DNA from: Flavobacterium sp. UBA2787
Lineage (GTDB): Bacteria; Bacteroidota; Bacteroidia; Flavobacteriales; Flavobacteriaceae
Length of the DNA: 64,000 bases
Assembly: GCA_002352205.1 (NCBI GenBank)
Contig: DEHZ01000009.1
Coordinates: 4,450-68,449 of the forward strand
Direction: 5' to 3'
Part shown: positions 8,426-17,720 of the stretch, one piece after another
Layout of the letters: every line of letters begins with the position of its first letter
How positions within the stretch are numbered: position 1 is the first letter of the stretch
Program-made: the position numbers and the translations under genes
Notes under the pieces: generated by a model
What the model was told of the DNA's origin: nothing
The model's database searches: none
Seen by the model: the letters and a program-made list of their open reading frames with translations, nothing else

Positions 8426-8449
8426 TATACTGGTAAAACAGTATATTTG
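8426..8449 (+). promoter_or_regulatory. Operator-like palindrome overlapping a -7 element
   Basis: TATACTG and CAGTATA are perfect 7-bp arms around GTAAAA (8426-8445). The right arm overlaps TATATTTG (8442-8449), a match to the -7 consensus, about 100 bp before the TPR gene. No TTG stands at the -33 distance, which fits an activator-dependent promoter, perhaps using the divergent AraC-type protein. The rest of 8049-8547 is AT-rich spacer. Confidence 0.5.
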
Positions 8450-8547
8450 TATGAAGCTGCATACATTTTGAATTGTAAATCAATTAACCCGGAAAACAAG
8501 AGCTGTTGATTTCTTTTCTGTTTCATCAAACAATTAATAAATAAACA

Positions 8548-9441
8548 ATGCGTAAAAAGGTAAGTGTATTTATAGTCATGGTTTTCACACAACTAATGGT
8601 TGGTCAGAACCATCACACGGACTTTAAAAAATATTTTCAAGAGAACGACACACTCAATTTAGTGAGGGTTTTACAAGAATGGGAAAATTTTAATCCGAAT
8701 GATGCTGAACTGTATACTAGTTATTTTAATTATCATGTTAAAATTGCCAAACAAGAAACTATTCGCTTAACTTCAGAACAGCCAAATGGAAACGCATTAG
8801 AATTAAAAGACAGTTTAAACCAAACAGCCGGCTATCTTGGTAGTGACATCTACTATTCTGAAAGCGATTTAAACAAAGGATTTACTAAGATTGACGAAGG
8901 TATAAAACGTTTTCCGGATCGTTTAGATATGCGGTTTGGCAAAATCTATGTATTGGGACTGGTGTCCAATTGGGATGAATTTACTACCGAGATTATTAAA
9001 ACTATCAAACATTCGGCTACAAACAAAAATGAGTGGACTTGGACGAATAATGAAAAACACAACAATGGTAAAGAATTTTTTCTTTCTTCTTTACAGAACT
9101 ACCAAGTACAGCTTTATAATACCGGTGATGACAAACTGCTCGTCAACATGAGAGACATAGCTAATGAAATTTTGAACTATTATCCGGAAAACATTGAAAG
9201 TCTTTCAAACCTTTCAATAACTTATCTACTTGTTGGAGAGTACGACAAAGGCATAGAACCGCTGTTGAAAGCAGAAAAAATTAATCCAAAAGATTTTATA
9301 ATTTTAAATAATATCGCTCATGGTTATAAACTTAAAGGTGATCTAAAAAAAGCAATAAAATATTATGAAAAAACTATAGAGTTTGGAGATGAACAAGCCA
9401 AGAAATCTGCTAAACAACAAATTGATATGCTCAAAAATTAA
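8548..9441 (+). CDS. Secreted tetratricopeptide-repeat protein
   Basis: Encodes 297 residues with an N-terminal signal peptide (MRKKVSVFIVMVFTQLMVGQ). The C-terminal ~90 residues are TPR-like (YYPENIESLSNLSITYLLVGEYDKGIEPLLKAEKI, then DFIILNNIAHGYKLKGDLKKAIKYYEKTIEFG). TPRs mediate protein contacts, so this is probably a periplasmic scaffold; no enzyme motif is seen. The gene has its own promoter region and ends at a strong bidirectional terminator. Confidence 0.78.
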   Translation: MRKKVSVFIVMVFTQLMVGQNHHTDFKKYFQENDTLNLVRVLQEWENFNPNDAELYTSYFNYHVKIAKQETIRLTSEQPNGNALELKDSLNQTAGYLGSDIYYSESDLNKGFTKIDEGIKRFPDRLDMRFGKIYVLGLVSNWDEFTTEIIKTIKHSATNKNEWTWTNNEKHNNGKEFFLSSLQNYQVQLYNTGDDKLLVNMRDIANEILNYYPENIESLSNLSITYLLVGEYDKGIEPLLKAEKINPKDFIILNNIAHGYKLKGDLKKAIKYYEKTIEFGDEQAKKSAKQQIDMLKN

Positions 9442-9518
9442 AGAAGTATAAAAAATAACTTGTGCTAACAATCTATTCGTTTGCATCACCAAAATAGACT
9501 ATTCTTATCTTTTAAAAA

Positions 9519-9556
9519 GTTGGGAGGATTAATAAATTAGCATCCATCCTCCCAAC
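9519..9556. terminator. Bidirectional terminator between convergent genes
   Basis: GTTGGGAGGAT (9519-9529) and ATCCTCCCAAC (9546-9556) are perfect 11-bp arms. T-rich sequence lies outside each arm. It serves the TPR gene and the phytase gene. The left arm has the same GTTGGGAGGA motif that closes both cassette flanks. Confidence 0.85.
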
Positions 9557-9564
9557 CAAAAAAT

Positions 9565-10611
9565 TTATTTTTTCTGCAAATCAATCAACTTTTGAATTTC
9601 ATTCCAGTCATACAAATGAAAAGTCATTCCGTTGCTCATGGCTACAAATAGTCCATTTGGAAATTTGTTGCCTAAATTGATATTTGTTGCATCGGCTCCG
9701 TCGCATTCAATCGTGGAAGTTGGAATTTCTGCCAACATTTTATGGTCGTTCGGGTTGCCGTTTGTTCCCTCTCTCGCATACACAATAAAAGTATTGGCTT
9801 GCTGATTAGAAACTAAAATGTATCCTGTTGTAGCTGTTTTTTTGTAAATGGCAATTCCTTCGTGATCAGATTTAAAATCCTTTTGACCAAAAATGGCTAA
9901 TTCGGTGTTGTCATTTTTAGCAGGATCAGCATAATATTTTCGAACACCAAACTGCTCATCGGAACAATAAACGTATCCTAATTCGTTATCAACAGCAATA
10001 GCTTCAATTTCTTTTTTACCGCTGAAATTACCAAACTTTCTAACTACTGTGGCACTAACACTTCCATCACCGGAATCAGTTAATTGATATTGCCAAAGAT
10101 AGGTTCCTGATGGACCAAATTTTCTTCCCACTATAGCAAAAATAACTCCGTCTGATGGTCTCGTATAAAGCGAAATTCCCATTGGATCACGTTCTGTTTC
10201 GCCTACAAAAACTTCAATTCCACCGTTGTCAATTGCGGTTAAATCGGGTAAAGAAAAGATCCTGATTTTATTGCTTTCTCTTTCGGTTGTCACAGCAATA
10301 TCCACTTTCTTTCCGTTGATTAATAAACCATAAGCAACATCAACATTATTTGGTCGTTTTAAAACTTCTGATTTTTTGATGATTTTCCCATCCAAATCAT
10401 ACATATATAAACCACCATCGGTATCTTTATCTGTTCCGATGATAAGACTTTTGGTTGGGTCTGTAGGACGTATCCAAATAGCAGGATCGTCTGTATCGTG
10501 TGGCAAAGGCTGGGTTACAACAGTAGGTCGCAAAGCATCTTCTCTAACCGGGGCTAATTTATCACCACAAGCGATTAAAAACAGTAATGATAGGAAGGCT
10601 AATTTTTTCAT
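9565..10611 (-). CDS. Beta-propeller phytase lipoprotein (3-phytase)
   Basis: Encodes 348 residues and starts with a lipoprotein signal (MKKLAFLSLLFLIACGD, lipid on Cys15). The body matches beta-propeller phytases: HDTDDPAIW near the start, IIGTDKDTDGGLYMYDLDG, RPNNVDVAYG, then SDHEGIAIY and TIECDGADATN. These enzymes bind calcium and release phosphate from phytate (inositol hexakisphosphate). It is 2 bp downstream of the acid phosphatase gene and belongs to the same operon. Being lipid-anchored, it probably acts at the outer membrane or in the periplasm. Confidence 0.9.
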   Translation of the reverse strand: MKKLAFLSLLFLIACGDKLAPVREDALRPTVVTQPLPHDTDDPAIWIRPTDPTKSLIIGTDKDTDGGLYMYDLDGKIIKKSEVLKRPNNVDVAYGLLINGKKVDIAVTTERESNKIRIFSLPDLTAIDNGGIEVFVGETERDPMGISLYTRPSDGVIFAIVGRKFGPSGTYLWQYQLTDSGDGSVSATVVRKFGNFSGKKEIEAIAVDNELGYVYCSDEQFGVRKYYADPAKNDNTELAIFGQKDFKSDHEGIAIYKKTATTGYILVSNQQANTFIVYAREGTNGNPNDHKMLAEIPTSTIECDGADATNINLGNKFPNGLFVAMSNGMTFHLYDWNEIQKLIDLQKK

Positions 10612-10613
10612 TT

Positions 10614-11600
10614 CTATTTAGTTAATTCAGTTGTGTAAACTACTTTTCCAAAAGCATTGACGAGTTGCACCAACATCTTGGTTTCAGTAACAGAAAAAGT
10701 CATAAATCCAGGTTCGGAAATGGCAAACAAGGTTCCTTCACGATTTCCGGTTGGACGAACTTCGCAACCTGCTCCTGATAAAAATTGTGTAGTATATCTG
10801 TTTTTTGGTTTTATCACTTGCAAATCATGTTCGTGACCACACAAATAAGCATCTACTTTGTATTGATCAAAAAGCGAAGCAAACTTATCTTCCATGTTTT
10901 TGGTATCGATGCTGTTCTTTCTTTTTCCTCCGGAATACATTGGATGATGACCGATGACTATTTTCCATTTAATACTTTTATCATTTGTATTTAACGTTTC
11001 AATGAGCCATTTTTTTTGTGCGATGGTATCTTGCGTTTTTACATTTTCTTCCATCTGTTCGCCTTTGGAATGATAACTGTCAATAAACGGATTAGTATCG
11101 ATAAAAACCATCAATAATTTATTTCCGCCTTTCAATTCAATCGTTTTTTTGTAATACAAATTAGGCAATTGCCAACGACGACTAATTTTTGAATAATCCA
11201 ATTGGGCTTGAATATTGCCGTTATAATCGTGATTTCCTAACGTGATAAACCAATCTTTGTGCAATTGATGACTGGAATAAATATCCTCAAAAGAAGCTTT
11301 CCATTGCAAATCTTGCGTGCTTTGAACTCCGTTTGGGTAAAAATTATCGCCAACAGAAATCACAAAATCCGAATCAATTGTAGCTGCTGCTTTTGTCATT
11401 TGTTTGGCGACTTCCTTTTGATAATAATCGCCATGTCGCCCAAAATCGCCAATTACTAAAAAATTCTCGCTTTTGTCCAATAATTTTAATTCGGGAATAA
11501 ATCCGCCTTTGTATCCCGATTTTTCCTCTTCTAAATACTTTTGAGCTTCTGCAAAATGAAAGACTAAAAGCAGAATAAAAATAATGTTATTTTTTTTCAT
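10614..11600 (-). CDS. Secreted purple-acid-phosphatase-like metallophosphoesterase
   Basis: Encodes 328 residues with a signal peptide (MKKNNIIFILLLVFHFAEAQ). The calcineurin-like metal ligands appear in order: IGDFGRHG, SVGDNFYPNG, TLGNHDYNG, VIGHHPMYSGG and CGHEHDLQ. The layout fits the tartrate-resistant (type 5) acid phosphatase group, which uses a two-metal centre to hydrolyse phosphomonoesters. Its place between a TonB receptor and a phytase suggests it finishes dephosphorylation of the lower inositol phosphates. Confidence 0.88.
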   Translation of the reverse strand: MKKNNIIFILLLVFHFAEAQKYLEEEKSGYKGGFIPELKLLDKSENFLVIGDFGRHGDYYQKEVAKQMTKAAATIDSDFVISVGDNFYPNGVQSTQDLQWKASFEDIYSSHQLHKDWFITLGNHDYNGNIQAQLDYSKISRRWQLPNLYYKKTIELKGGNKLLMVFIDTNPFIDSYHSKGEQMEENVKTQDTIAQKKWLIETLNTNDKSIKWKIVIGHHPMYSGGKRKNSIDTKNMEDKFASLFDQYKVDAYLCGHEHDLQVIKPKNRYTTQFLSGAGCEVRPTGNREGTLFAISEPGFMTFSVTETKMLVQLVNAFGKVVYTTELTK

Positions 11601-11616
11601 TTTTTCTAAAATTAAA

Positions 11617-11653
11617 AAAATGTTGACAGGATTTTCACCCTGTCAAACATTTT
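11617..11653 (-). terminator. Terminator-like hairpin inside the phytate operon
   Basis: On the minus strand TTTGACAGG and CCTGTCAA flank a short loop and are followed by seven Ts. It lies between the receptor stop and the phosphatase start. It could end most transcripts after the receptor gene and so set a high receptor-to-enzyme ratio. Confidence 0.65.
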
Positions 11654-11671
11654 TAAACAAGTAATATAAAC

Positions 11672-14503
11672 TTACAAATCAAATTTTAAACCAAGATTGT
11701 AACGGGCCTGATAATACTCCATTTGCATGGTTCTTGATGAAATTCCTTGGTAATAACGTAACGGTTGATTGGTTAAATTATTGGCTTCGGCAAAAATTCT
11801 CAATCGCGGTGTAATTTTATAGGATGCATTGGCATCTAAAAACATTTGTTTGTCGTAGTATCTGTCGTCAAAAGCTTCGCCTCCTAATTCGTCTAAATAA
11901 TCAGATGCATAATTTAATGAAATACGAGCTGAGAATTTATTGTTTTCCCATGACAATGAACTATTAAACATGTGTGGAGCAGTTCCCGGCAAACTAACGT
12001 TTGTTCTTGCTTCCCCATCAGAATTGGTGATACCTTTTGCCTCTGACTCAGTGAATGTATAGTTTAAATAAACACCTAAACCTTTGAAAAATTTACCAGG
12101 TAAAAAATCCAATTGACGTTGAAAAGCAACCTCAAATCCATAAACACTAACTTCATCTCCGTTGCGTTGTTGTGTTAACGACCAGTTACCCGGATTTTCT
12201 GTTGGTATTGGGTTTTCTTGACCAGGAAAGTCAGCTGCAAATTTACCATTAGTATATTGATTATCACGATAGGTGTAAATAAAATCATTTAAATTTTTAT
12301 AAAAAACACCCCCTGATAATAAACCTACTGATTTATAATATTTTTCAACCATTAAGTCAAAGTTATAGGCATACGTTGCTTTTAAATTTGGATTTCCTGC
12401 ATCAATAGCAGAATCATCATCGGGAATTACGCTAATAAATGGTGATAAAGCAAAATAATCCGGACGAGCAATGGAGGTTGTAAAAGCAGCTCTATATACC
12501 CAATCTTTATTACCATTATATTTAAAAGCTATACTTGGTAAAACATTTGTATACGAGTTCGTATTGTTGATTTCACCAACTAAATCCTCTTCATCTAAAA
12601 TATAATTGGCAGTGTAATCGATGTACGTATTTTCTACACGTAACCCGGCAATCATTGATAATCGATCATTAAAATCCTGATCCCAACGAATATATCCTGC
12701 ATAAATATTTTCCTTCGCCTTATAATTTAATGCTAAGTATTCTGATGGAACGGCTTCACTTTCAAACAAATCGGTATTATTCAGATCTAAACCTCCCAGA
12801 AAAGAATTACTTACAAATGTTCCGGGCACATATTGAGAACCGGCTTGCCAATCTTCTCCACCATAAAAAGAATTTGGAATGGTATTCAAATTGCCAAATT
12901 CAGTAATCGGACTATATTCAAACCAAATATTATTTCGATCTTTATTTTTAATTCTTAAACGTGCTCCAAAACGTAATCTTCCTTTTTGATCTTGAATTAC
13001 TGAAAAAGGTATTCTAAAGTTTAATTTTGCACCTAATTCACTTTCTTCCGTATAATCTTGATTTTGTGTTAATTCTCTAAATTCAAAATCCTCCGCTACA
13101 TTATCTCCAACAGCTGTGATTAATGGGAATTCTGTGTCATTTAAATTCATATTCATATCTAACCCTCGGTTTTGATATTCAATATAACGTTCATTAGGTC
13201 TATCTTCACTTGCTTGAGCGTAGTTAACAGACCAATCCATCGCTAATTTAGAAGTCAATAAATGATCTCCACCAATAGAGTAGTTTTGCACTGTTTGTCT
13301 TTCTAAACGTCGGTTTTTGTTTTTACTATCATCAATACCACCTTTAGTTTGTCTTCTCACATCGCCTTCAAAACCAATAATATCATCGTTAGCATCATAA
13401 ATAGGGTCAATGCCACGGTAACGTGCACGGTAACGATTTTCTAAGTCATCTCTAAAATTATAAATAGCATTAATATAAATACTATTATTTTCATTGAACT
13501 TATAGTCAGTTGCTAATGCAAATGAGTTTCTAATACGTCGTACATCATATTTTCTAACATCATATTCTTCAATATAAACTTGATCTTTTTCTCCTCTAAC
13601 CCAAACTGCTTCCACGTTATCGGAACCAAAATCGTTGTTATTATAGGAGGCACTGAAAACCACCCCTAATTTGTTTTGAAAAAAACGGTTTCCATAGACA
13701 AAACCAGCGGTGTAATTGCCTTTTTCACGAATCGGACCATACCCACCCGCTAATGTACCGGAAATACGTTCTCCGTTTGGCGTAGCACGTGTAATTAAAT
13801 TTACAGAACCTCCAATCGCATCAGCATCCATATCTGAAGTTAGCGTTTTATTGACTTCAATTGTTGAAATCATATCAGCCGGAATTAAATCCATTTGAAC
13901 ATTACGGTTATCTCCTTCAGCAGACGGAATTCTATCGCCATTTAGAGTCACCGAATTTAAACTTGGTGCTAAACCGCGAACGATTATATTTCTTGCTTCA
14001 CCTTGGTCATTTTGCATCGTGATTCCAGGCACACGCTTTAACGCATCACCAATATTTGCATCAGGAAAACGACCCACTTGATCGGAAGAGATTACATTCG
14101 TAATATTTTGATTGCTTTTTTGTTTATTAATTGCTTTAGCTTGACCACGCAAACGATCTCCTAAAACAACAACCTCAGAAAGTTCTTCTGAGCCTGGAAT
14201 TAAAACAAAATTAATTAAAACGTTTTTACCGGCTACTACATTTACCTCTTGTGATTGCTTTTGATATCCTATGTAAGTAACCTCAATTTGATAGGTTCCA
14301 GCCGGAACATTCAAAAATTCATAATCTCCATTTTGATTGGAAATGGTATATTTATTTCCAACATTCAATTTAATCGTGGCTCCCGGAAGCGAAAAGTTTC
14401 CCTCTGTTTCAGTTACTTTTCCCGAAATGATACCAGTTTCCTGAGCATTTGTTACCCAATTTGAAACAAAAATTAGTACAAATAAAAATAATTTTTTCAT
14501 CAT
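11672..14503 (-). CDS. TonB-dependent outer-membrane receptor of the phytate locus
   Basis: Encodes about 943 residues. ATG 14503 or 14500 directly precedes the signal peptide (MKKLFLFVLIFVSNWVTNAQ), so these are preferred to a possible start at 14530. A carboxypeptidase-regulatory-like domain follows (ISGKVTETEGNFSLPGATI, residues ~25-105). Next comes the TonB plug (VGRFPDANIGDALKRVPGI, GLAPSLNSVTLNGDRIPSA) and a long beta-barrel ending in the short form RYNLGLKFDL. Such receptors import bulky substrates using TonB energy. Here the likely substrate is phytate or a phosphate product, inferred from the two phosphatase genes downstream. Confidence 0.92.
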   Translation of the reverse strand: MMKKLFLFVLIFVSNWVTNAQETGIISGKVTETEGNFSLPGATIKLNVGNKYTISNQNGDYEFLNVPAGTYQIEVTYIGYQKQSQEVNVVAGKNVLINFVLIPGSEELSEVVVLGDRLRGQAKAINKQKSNQNITNVISSDQVGRFPDANIGDALKRVPGITMQNDQGEARNIIVRGLAPSLNSVTLNGDRIPSAEGDNRNVQMDLIPADMISTIEVNKTLTSDMDADAIGGSVNLITRATPNGERISGTLAGGYGPIREKGNYTAGFVYGNRFFQNKLGVVFSASYNNNDFGSDNVEAVWVRGEKDQVYIEEYDVRKYDVRRIRNSFALATDYKFNENNSIYINAIYNFRDDLENRYRARYRGIDPIYDANDDIIGFEGDVRRQTKGGIDDSKNKNRRLERQTVQNYSIGGDHLLTSKLAMDWSVNYAQASEDRPNERYIEYQNRGLDMNMNLNDTEFPLITAVGDNVAEDFEFRELTQNQDYTEESELGAKLNFRIPFSVIQDQKGRLRFGARLRIKNKDRNNIWFEYSPITEFGNLNTIPNSFYGGEDWQAGSQYVPGTFVSNSFLGGLDLNNTDLFESEAVPSEYLALNYKAKENIYAGYIRWDQDFNDRLSMIAGLRVENTYIDYTANYILDEEDLVGEINNTNSYTNVLPSIAFKYNGNKDWVYRAAFTTSIARPDYFALSPFISVIPDDDSAIDAGNPNLKATYAYNFDLMVEKYYKSVGLLSGGVFYKNLNDFIYTYRDNQYTNGKFAADFPGQENPIPTENPGNWSLTQQRNGDEVSVYGFEVAFQRQLDFLPGKFFKGLGVYLNYTFTESEAKGITNSDGEARTNVSLPGTAPHMFNSSLSWENNKFSARISLNYASDYLDELGGEAFDDRYYDKQMFLDANASYKITPRLRIFAEANNLTNQPLRYYQGISSRTMQMEYYQARYNLGLKFDL

Positions 14504-14771
14504 AGTTGTTGTGTTAATTATATTTTGCAATACTACTCCATGTGAAAATATTCAATGTTATTCAAAAATTATCATAAACTCGATTGAGGTTAATTTTCGA
14601 TTTCGTTTATTACTAAAATGTTAATCGACAACAGATTATTTAGACTTTTTTTGAATCTAATTTTGAATATAATTAAACATTAATTAAAGTTTATGACAGA
14701 ATAAATTAACATTAAAAATAGGTAAAGCAGGCTACGGTTTTTAAATCAAGTAAAGTTTACAGTCTTATTGT

Positions 14772-14779
14772 TATATTTG
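14772..14779 (+). promoter_or_regulatory. -7 element for the FAD oxidoreductase; divergent control region
   Basis: TATATTTG lies 75 bp before the oxidoreductase start, though no TTG sits at the ideal -33 distance. The 14531-14854 region is the divergent spacer to the TonB receptor. On its minus strand, near 14691-14700, CTGTCATAAA resembles half of an enterobacterial Pho box, which is suggestive only. Confidence 0.4.
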
Positions 14780-14854
14780 TAAGACACTTTTATCTACTAG
14801 TAGTAGAAAAGGGTTTATATATATAAAAGAGCAGTATCTAAATAAAAAATCACC

Positions 14855-16057
14855 ATGCGTATACGAACATTTGAATCATTCTGGTTAGTAAAAAATGGAA
14901 TTTTATACAGTTATCCTTCCTTACAAGAAGATCTTGAAACCGAGATTTTGGTGATTGGTGGCGGAATTACAGGAGCTTTGATAAGTCATGCTTTGATGGA
15001 AGCCGGACACCAAGTAATGTTAATAGACAAAAGAGACATTGCCATGGGAAGCAGCAGTGCCACCACAAGTATGTTGCAATACGAAGTGGATGTTCCGTTG
15101 TATGAATTAGTCGAAATGATTGGCGAAGAAGGTGCTGTGAAATGCTATAAAGCGGGTGTGGAAGCAATTCTCAATTTACAAGCTTTGGTAAAAAAAAACA
15201 AAGTCAAGTGCGGATTTAAAATGCAAAAAAGTTTGTATGTGGCTCACAACAAAAAAGCAGCAGTTTGGCTGAAAAAAGAATTTGACATTCGGAATAAATA
15301 TAATCTTAGTGTAAAATGGTTGGATGCCAAAACGATTGAAAAAAAATACGGACTCATCACACACGGCGGAATTTTATCAGATGTGGCAGCAAGTGTTGAC
15401 GCGTATCAATTGGCTCATGAACTCATTCAATTGAATGTGAAAAGAGGAATGAAAGTATATGATCAAACCGAAATTGAGAAAATTGACACAACCGACTTTC
15501 GCCCCAAAGTGATTCTAAAAAATGAGCATGTGATTGAAGCAAAAAAAATCATTTGTTGCACCGGTTTCGAAAGCACCCAATTACTTAAAGAAAAAATAGC
15601 CGATTTGTTTTATACGTATGCAACGGTTAGTGAACAAGGTATTTCATTAAACAAAAATGTTCAAAACACTTTGATTTGGACAACTGACGATCCGTATCTT
15701 TATATGAGAAGCACCGATGATGGTCGTTTTTTAATTGGTGGCGAAGATTCTAACTTTAATTTTCAGTTCTTTCAACAAAAAATTAAAGAGCGAAAAGCAG
15801 ATAAATTAAAAGCAAAACTCTTGGAGTTAATGCCTGAAGTAGAATTTACTGAAGATTTCAGTTGGGCAGGAACGTTTGGCAGTACAAAAGATGGTCTTCC
15901 GTATATCGGGAAAAGTCCGGAATATGAGAACACCCATTTTGTGTTGGGTTTTGGTGGAAACGGCATCACTTTTTCGGTGCAAGGAATGGAAATGATTGTT
16001 GATTTCTTGAATGGAAAAGAACATGCGTTGGCGGAATATTATCGTTTTGGAAGATAA
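14855..16057 (+). CDS. FAD-dependent oxidoreductase (DAO superfamily)
   Basis: Encodes 400 residues. The N-terminal Rossmann motif (LVIGGGITGALISHALMEAG, residues ~31-50), followed by MLIDKRDIAMGSSSATT, is typical of the D-amino-acid-oxidase/glycine-oxidase/glycerol-3-phosphate dehydrogenase superfamily. FAD-contacting C-terminal motifs follow (IICCTGFES, then GTKDGLPYIG-like GSTKDGLPYIG, and LGFGGNGITFS). There is no signal peptide, so it is cytosolic. The substrate cannot be read; an amino acid or amine is usual. The MepB-like gene follows after only 5 bp, so they are probably co-transcribed. Confidence 0.85.
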   Translation: MRIRTFESFWLVKNGILYSYPSLQEDLETEILVIGGGITGALISHALMEAGHQVMLIDKRDIAMGSSSATTSMLQYEVDVPLYELVEMIGEEGAVKCYKAGVEAILNLQALVKKNKVKCGFKMQKSLYVAHNKKAAVWLKKEFDIRNKYNLSVKWLDAKTIEKKYGLITHGGILSDVAASVDAYQLAHELIQLNVKRGMKVYDQTEIEKIDTTDFRPKVILKNEHVIEAKKIICCTGFESTQLLKEKIADLFYTYATVSEQGISLNKNVQNTLIWTTDDPYLYMRSTDDGRFLIGGEDSNFNFQFFQQKIKERKADKLKAKLLELMPEVEFTEDFSWAGTFGSTKDGLPYIGKSPEYENTHFVLGFGGNGITFSVQGMEMIVDFLNGKEHALAEYYRFGR

Positions 16058-16062
16058 ACAAA

Positions 16063-16629
16063 ATGATGATGAGAGAATTTCCAATATCTTCCGATTTAAA
16101 ATTCATACTGGACGTCTATGCTAAATGTGGTTTCACTATAACAAACTTAAAACTACATTCAGAAAGTAGTGAATACGCTGCTTGTTCATTTGAACTTGAC
16201 GGTCAAAAAGTGGAATACCGAGTTTCTAAAATCACACCCACCAAAACAGGGCAATTTGTAACGATTTGGAAACGAAACAACGAAGGTATAACAGCACCTT
16301 TTGACGTTTCTGACCTTGATTTTATCGTAATTACTTCAAAAAGCGGTGACAAAATAGGGCAATTTATTTTTCCTAAATCTGTATTGGTGGAAAAAGGAAT
16401 TATCACAAGTAATGGCAAACAAGGAAAAAGAGGAATTAGAGTTTATCCGCCTTGGGATAATGCTAACAGCAAACAAGCAGAACAAACGCAACGCTGGCAA
16501 ACTAACTATTTTGTGCTAATTGAACGAGATAACTCTACCCTAGTTGAATTGACAAAAAAATTTAAAGAATTATTCCAAAATAATTTGAACCAGCCATCTG
16601 TAAGTCATTTACAAATTCCATCCAAATAA
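16063..16629 (+). CDS. MepB-family protein
   Basis: Encodes 188 residues; three consecutive ATG codons make the exact start uncertain by two residues. GKQGKRGIRVYPPWDNANSKQAEQTQRWQTNYF is the diagnostic stretch of the MepB family. Staphylococcal mepB lies in the mepRAB multidrug-efflux operon, but its biochemical role is unknown. Here it follows an FAD oxidoreductase, not an efflux pump. It ends at a bidirectional terminator. Confidence 0.85.
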   Translation: MMMREFPISSDLKFILDVYAKCGFTITNLKLHSESSEYAACSFELDGQKVEYRVSKITPTKTGQFVTIWKRNNEGITAPFDVSDLDFIVITSKSGDKIGQFIFPKSVLVEKGIITSNGKQGKRGIRVYPPWDNANSKQAEQTQRWQTNYFVLIERDNSTLVELTKKFKELFQNNLNQPSVSHLQIPSK

Positions 16630-16668
16630 AAACTCACTACCTTCTAAAAAATAGAAAGAAGTGAGTTT
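16630..16668. terminator. Bidirectional terminator between convergent genes
   Basis: AAACTCACT (16630-16638) and AGTGAGTTT (16660-16668), with inner TTCT and AGAA, form a hairpin that starts just after the MepB stop and lies 18 bp from the H1-like gene stop. Confidence 0.75.
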
Positions 16669-16685
16669 ATGTAAAACAATATACT

Positions 16686-17273
16686 TTATTTCTTCTTCTT
16701 AGAAGTGGCTTTTTTGCCTTTTGCTTTTGCCTTTTTAGCTTTTTCTTTCGCTTTTGCTTTTTCTTTTGCTTTTTTAGCTTTTTCCTTTGCTTTGGCTTTT
16801 TCTTTTGCCTTTTTGGCTTTCTCTTTCGCTTTGGCTTTTTTAGCTTTTTCTTTTTTCAATTCTTCTTTCATTTTATCCCTCATCTTTTTGTATTTTTTAA
16901 GTTGACTTTGGATTGACTCCGGAGTTTCAACTTCTTTCTGTTCAACTTTGCTTACAGCTTTCACTTTTGGTGTTGCGTTTGCAGGCGTTTTTGAAGCAGG
17001 CGTTTTACTTGCTACTGGTTTCGCAGGTGTAGATGGCTTAGTAGCCGTCGTTTTTGGAGCAGCAGACTTGGCCGTAGTTGTTCTTGATGCCGTGGTTCTT
17101 GGAGCGGCCGGTTTAGCAGTAGTCGTTTTTGCTATGGCAGCTCTTGCCGTACTTGGTTTTGCAGCTGCAGGTGTTCTACGCGGAGTGGCTTTTTTAGCCT
17201 CCGGTTGCTTATTCTCTGTGGTCGTCTTTTTTACTTCATTTGAAGTGGCTTCGGGTGATTTATTTTCTTCCAT
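16686..17273 (-). CDS. Lysine/alanine-rich histone H1-like protein
   Basis: Encodes 195 residues of very low complexity. Residues ~20-110 are rich in Ala, Thr, Pro and Lys (repeats of ATTAKPAAPRTTASR type). A helical segment follows (ESIQSQLKKYKKMRDKMKEELKK), then a tail of near-perfect 11-residue repeats (AKEKAKKAKEK) ending GKKATSKKKK. The high positive charge and H1-like composition suggest non-specific DNA or RNA binding and nucleoid compaction. This is inferred from composition, not a fold. Confidence 0.8.
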   Translation of the reverse strand: MEENKSPEATSNEVKKTTTENKQPEAKKATPRRTPAAAKPSTARAAIAKTTTAKPAAPRTTASRTTTAKSAAPKTTATKPSTPAKPVASKTPASKTPANATPKVKAVSKVEQKEVETPESIQSQLKKYKKMRDKMKEELKKEKAKKAKAKEKAKKAKEKAKAKEKAKKAKEKAKAKEKAKKAKAKGKKATSKKKK

Positions 17274-17322
17274 ATTTTTTATTGTAAATTAATTGTAAAC
17301 GTATTGATAACTACGTGTTAAG

Positions 17323-17352
17323 CAAATTTAAGTCATTTGTGTTAAAGGGCAA
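17323..17352 (-). promoter_or_regulatory. Promoter of the H1-like gene
   Basis: On the minus strand TTG (17352-17350) and TAAATTTG (17330-17323) are 19 nt apart and match the Bacteroidota consensus. They lie about 50 bp before the start codon. The rest of 17353-17690 is AT-rich spacer with no gene seen. Confidence 0.55.
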
Positions 17353-17720
17353 TGTTAAGTTTTTAGTTTAGGGTAAAAGTTAACATTGAGAATTGGAAAA
17401 TGTGTTAATTTGGGAATAGAAAGAAGAGTAGCTTTCACAGAAAACACAAAAAAATAGAAATCAATCAATTTTTATTTGAAAAGATATAGTTCTCTAACCT
17501 ATTACCCATTCCCACGATAACCCTTAACCATTTTTTAATGGAACAAGGAAAAGCGGATTAGATAGAAACCCAATTTACCTCTAATTTTTAATATTCTGCT
17601 AAGGTTTATAAACTTACAGCAACGAGAAGATGATAGGTTAAAATTATTTTTTACTTTAGTAAAATGATAGGATATTCGAAAGGTTATTAATTATATGTTT
17701 GAGTAATAATGAATTCAAAA

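Noticed and set aside
14691-14700. Pho-box-like CTGTCATAAA before the TonB receptor
   Set aside because: Only one half-site, and the Pho-box consensus is not established in Bacteroidota. Too weak to call.
16948-17292. Alanine/valine-rich frames opposite the H1-like gene
   Set aside because: They are the antisense of a low-complexity lysine/alanine-rich coding sequence and have no independent evidence.
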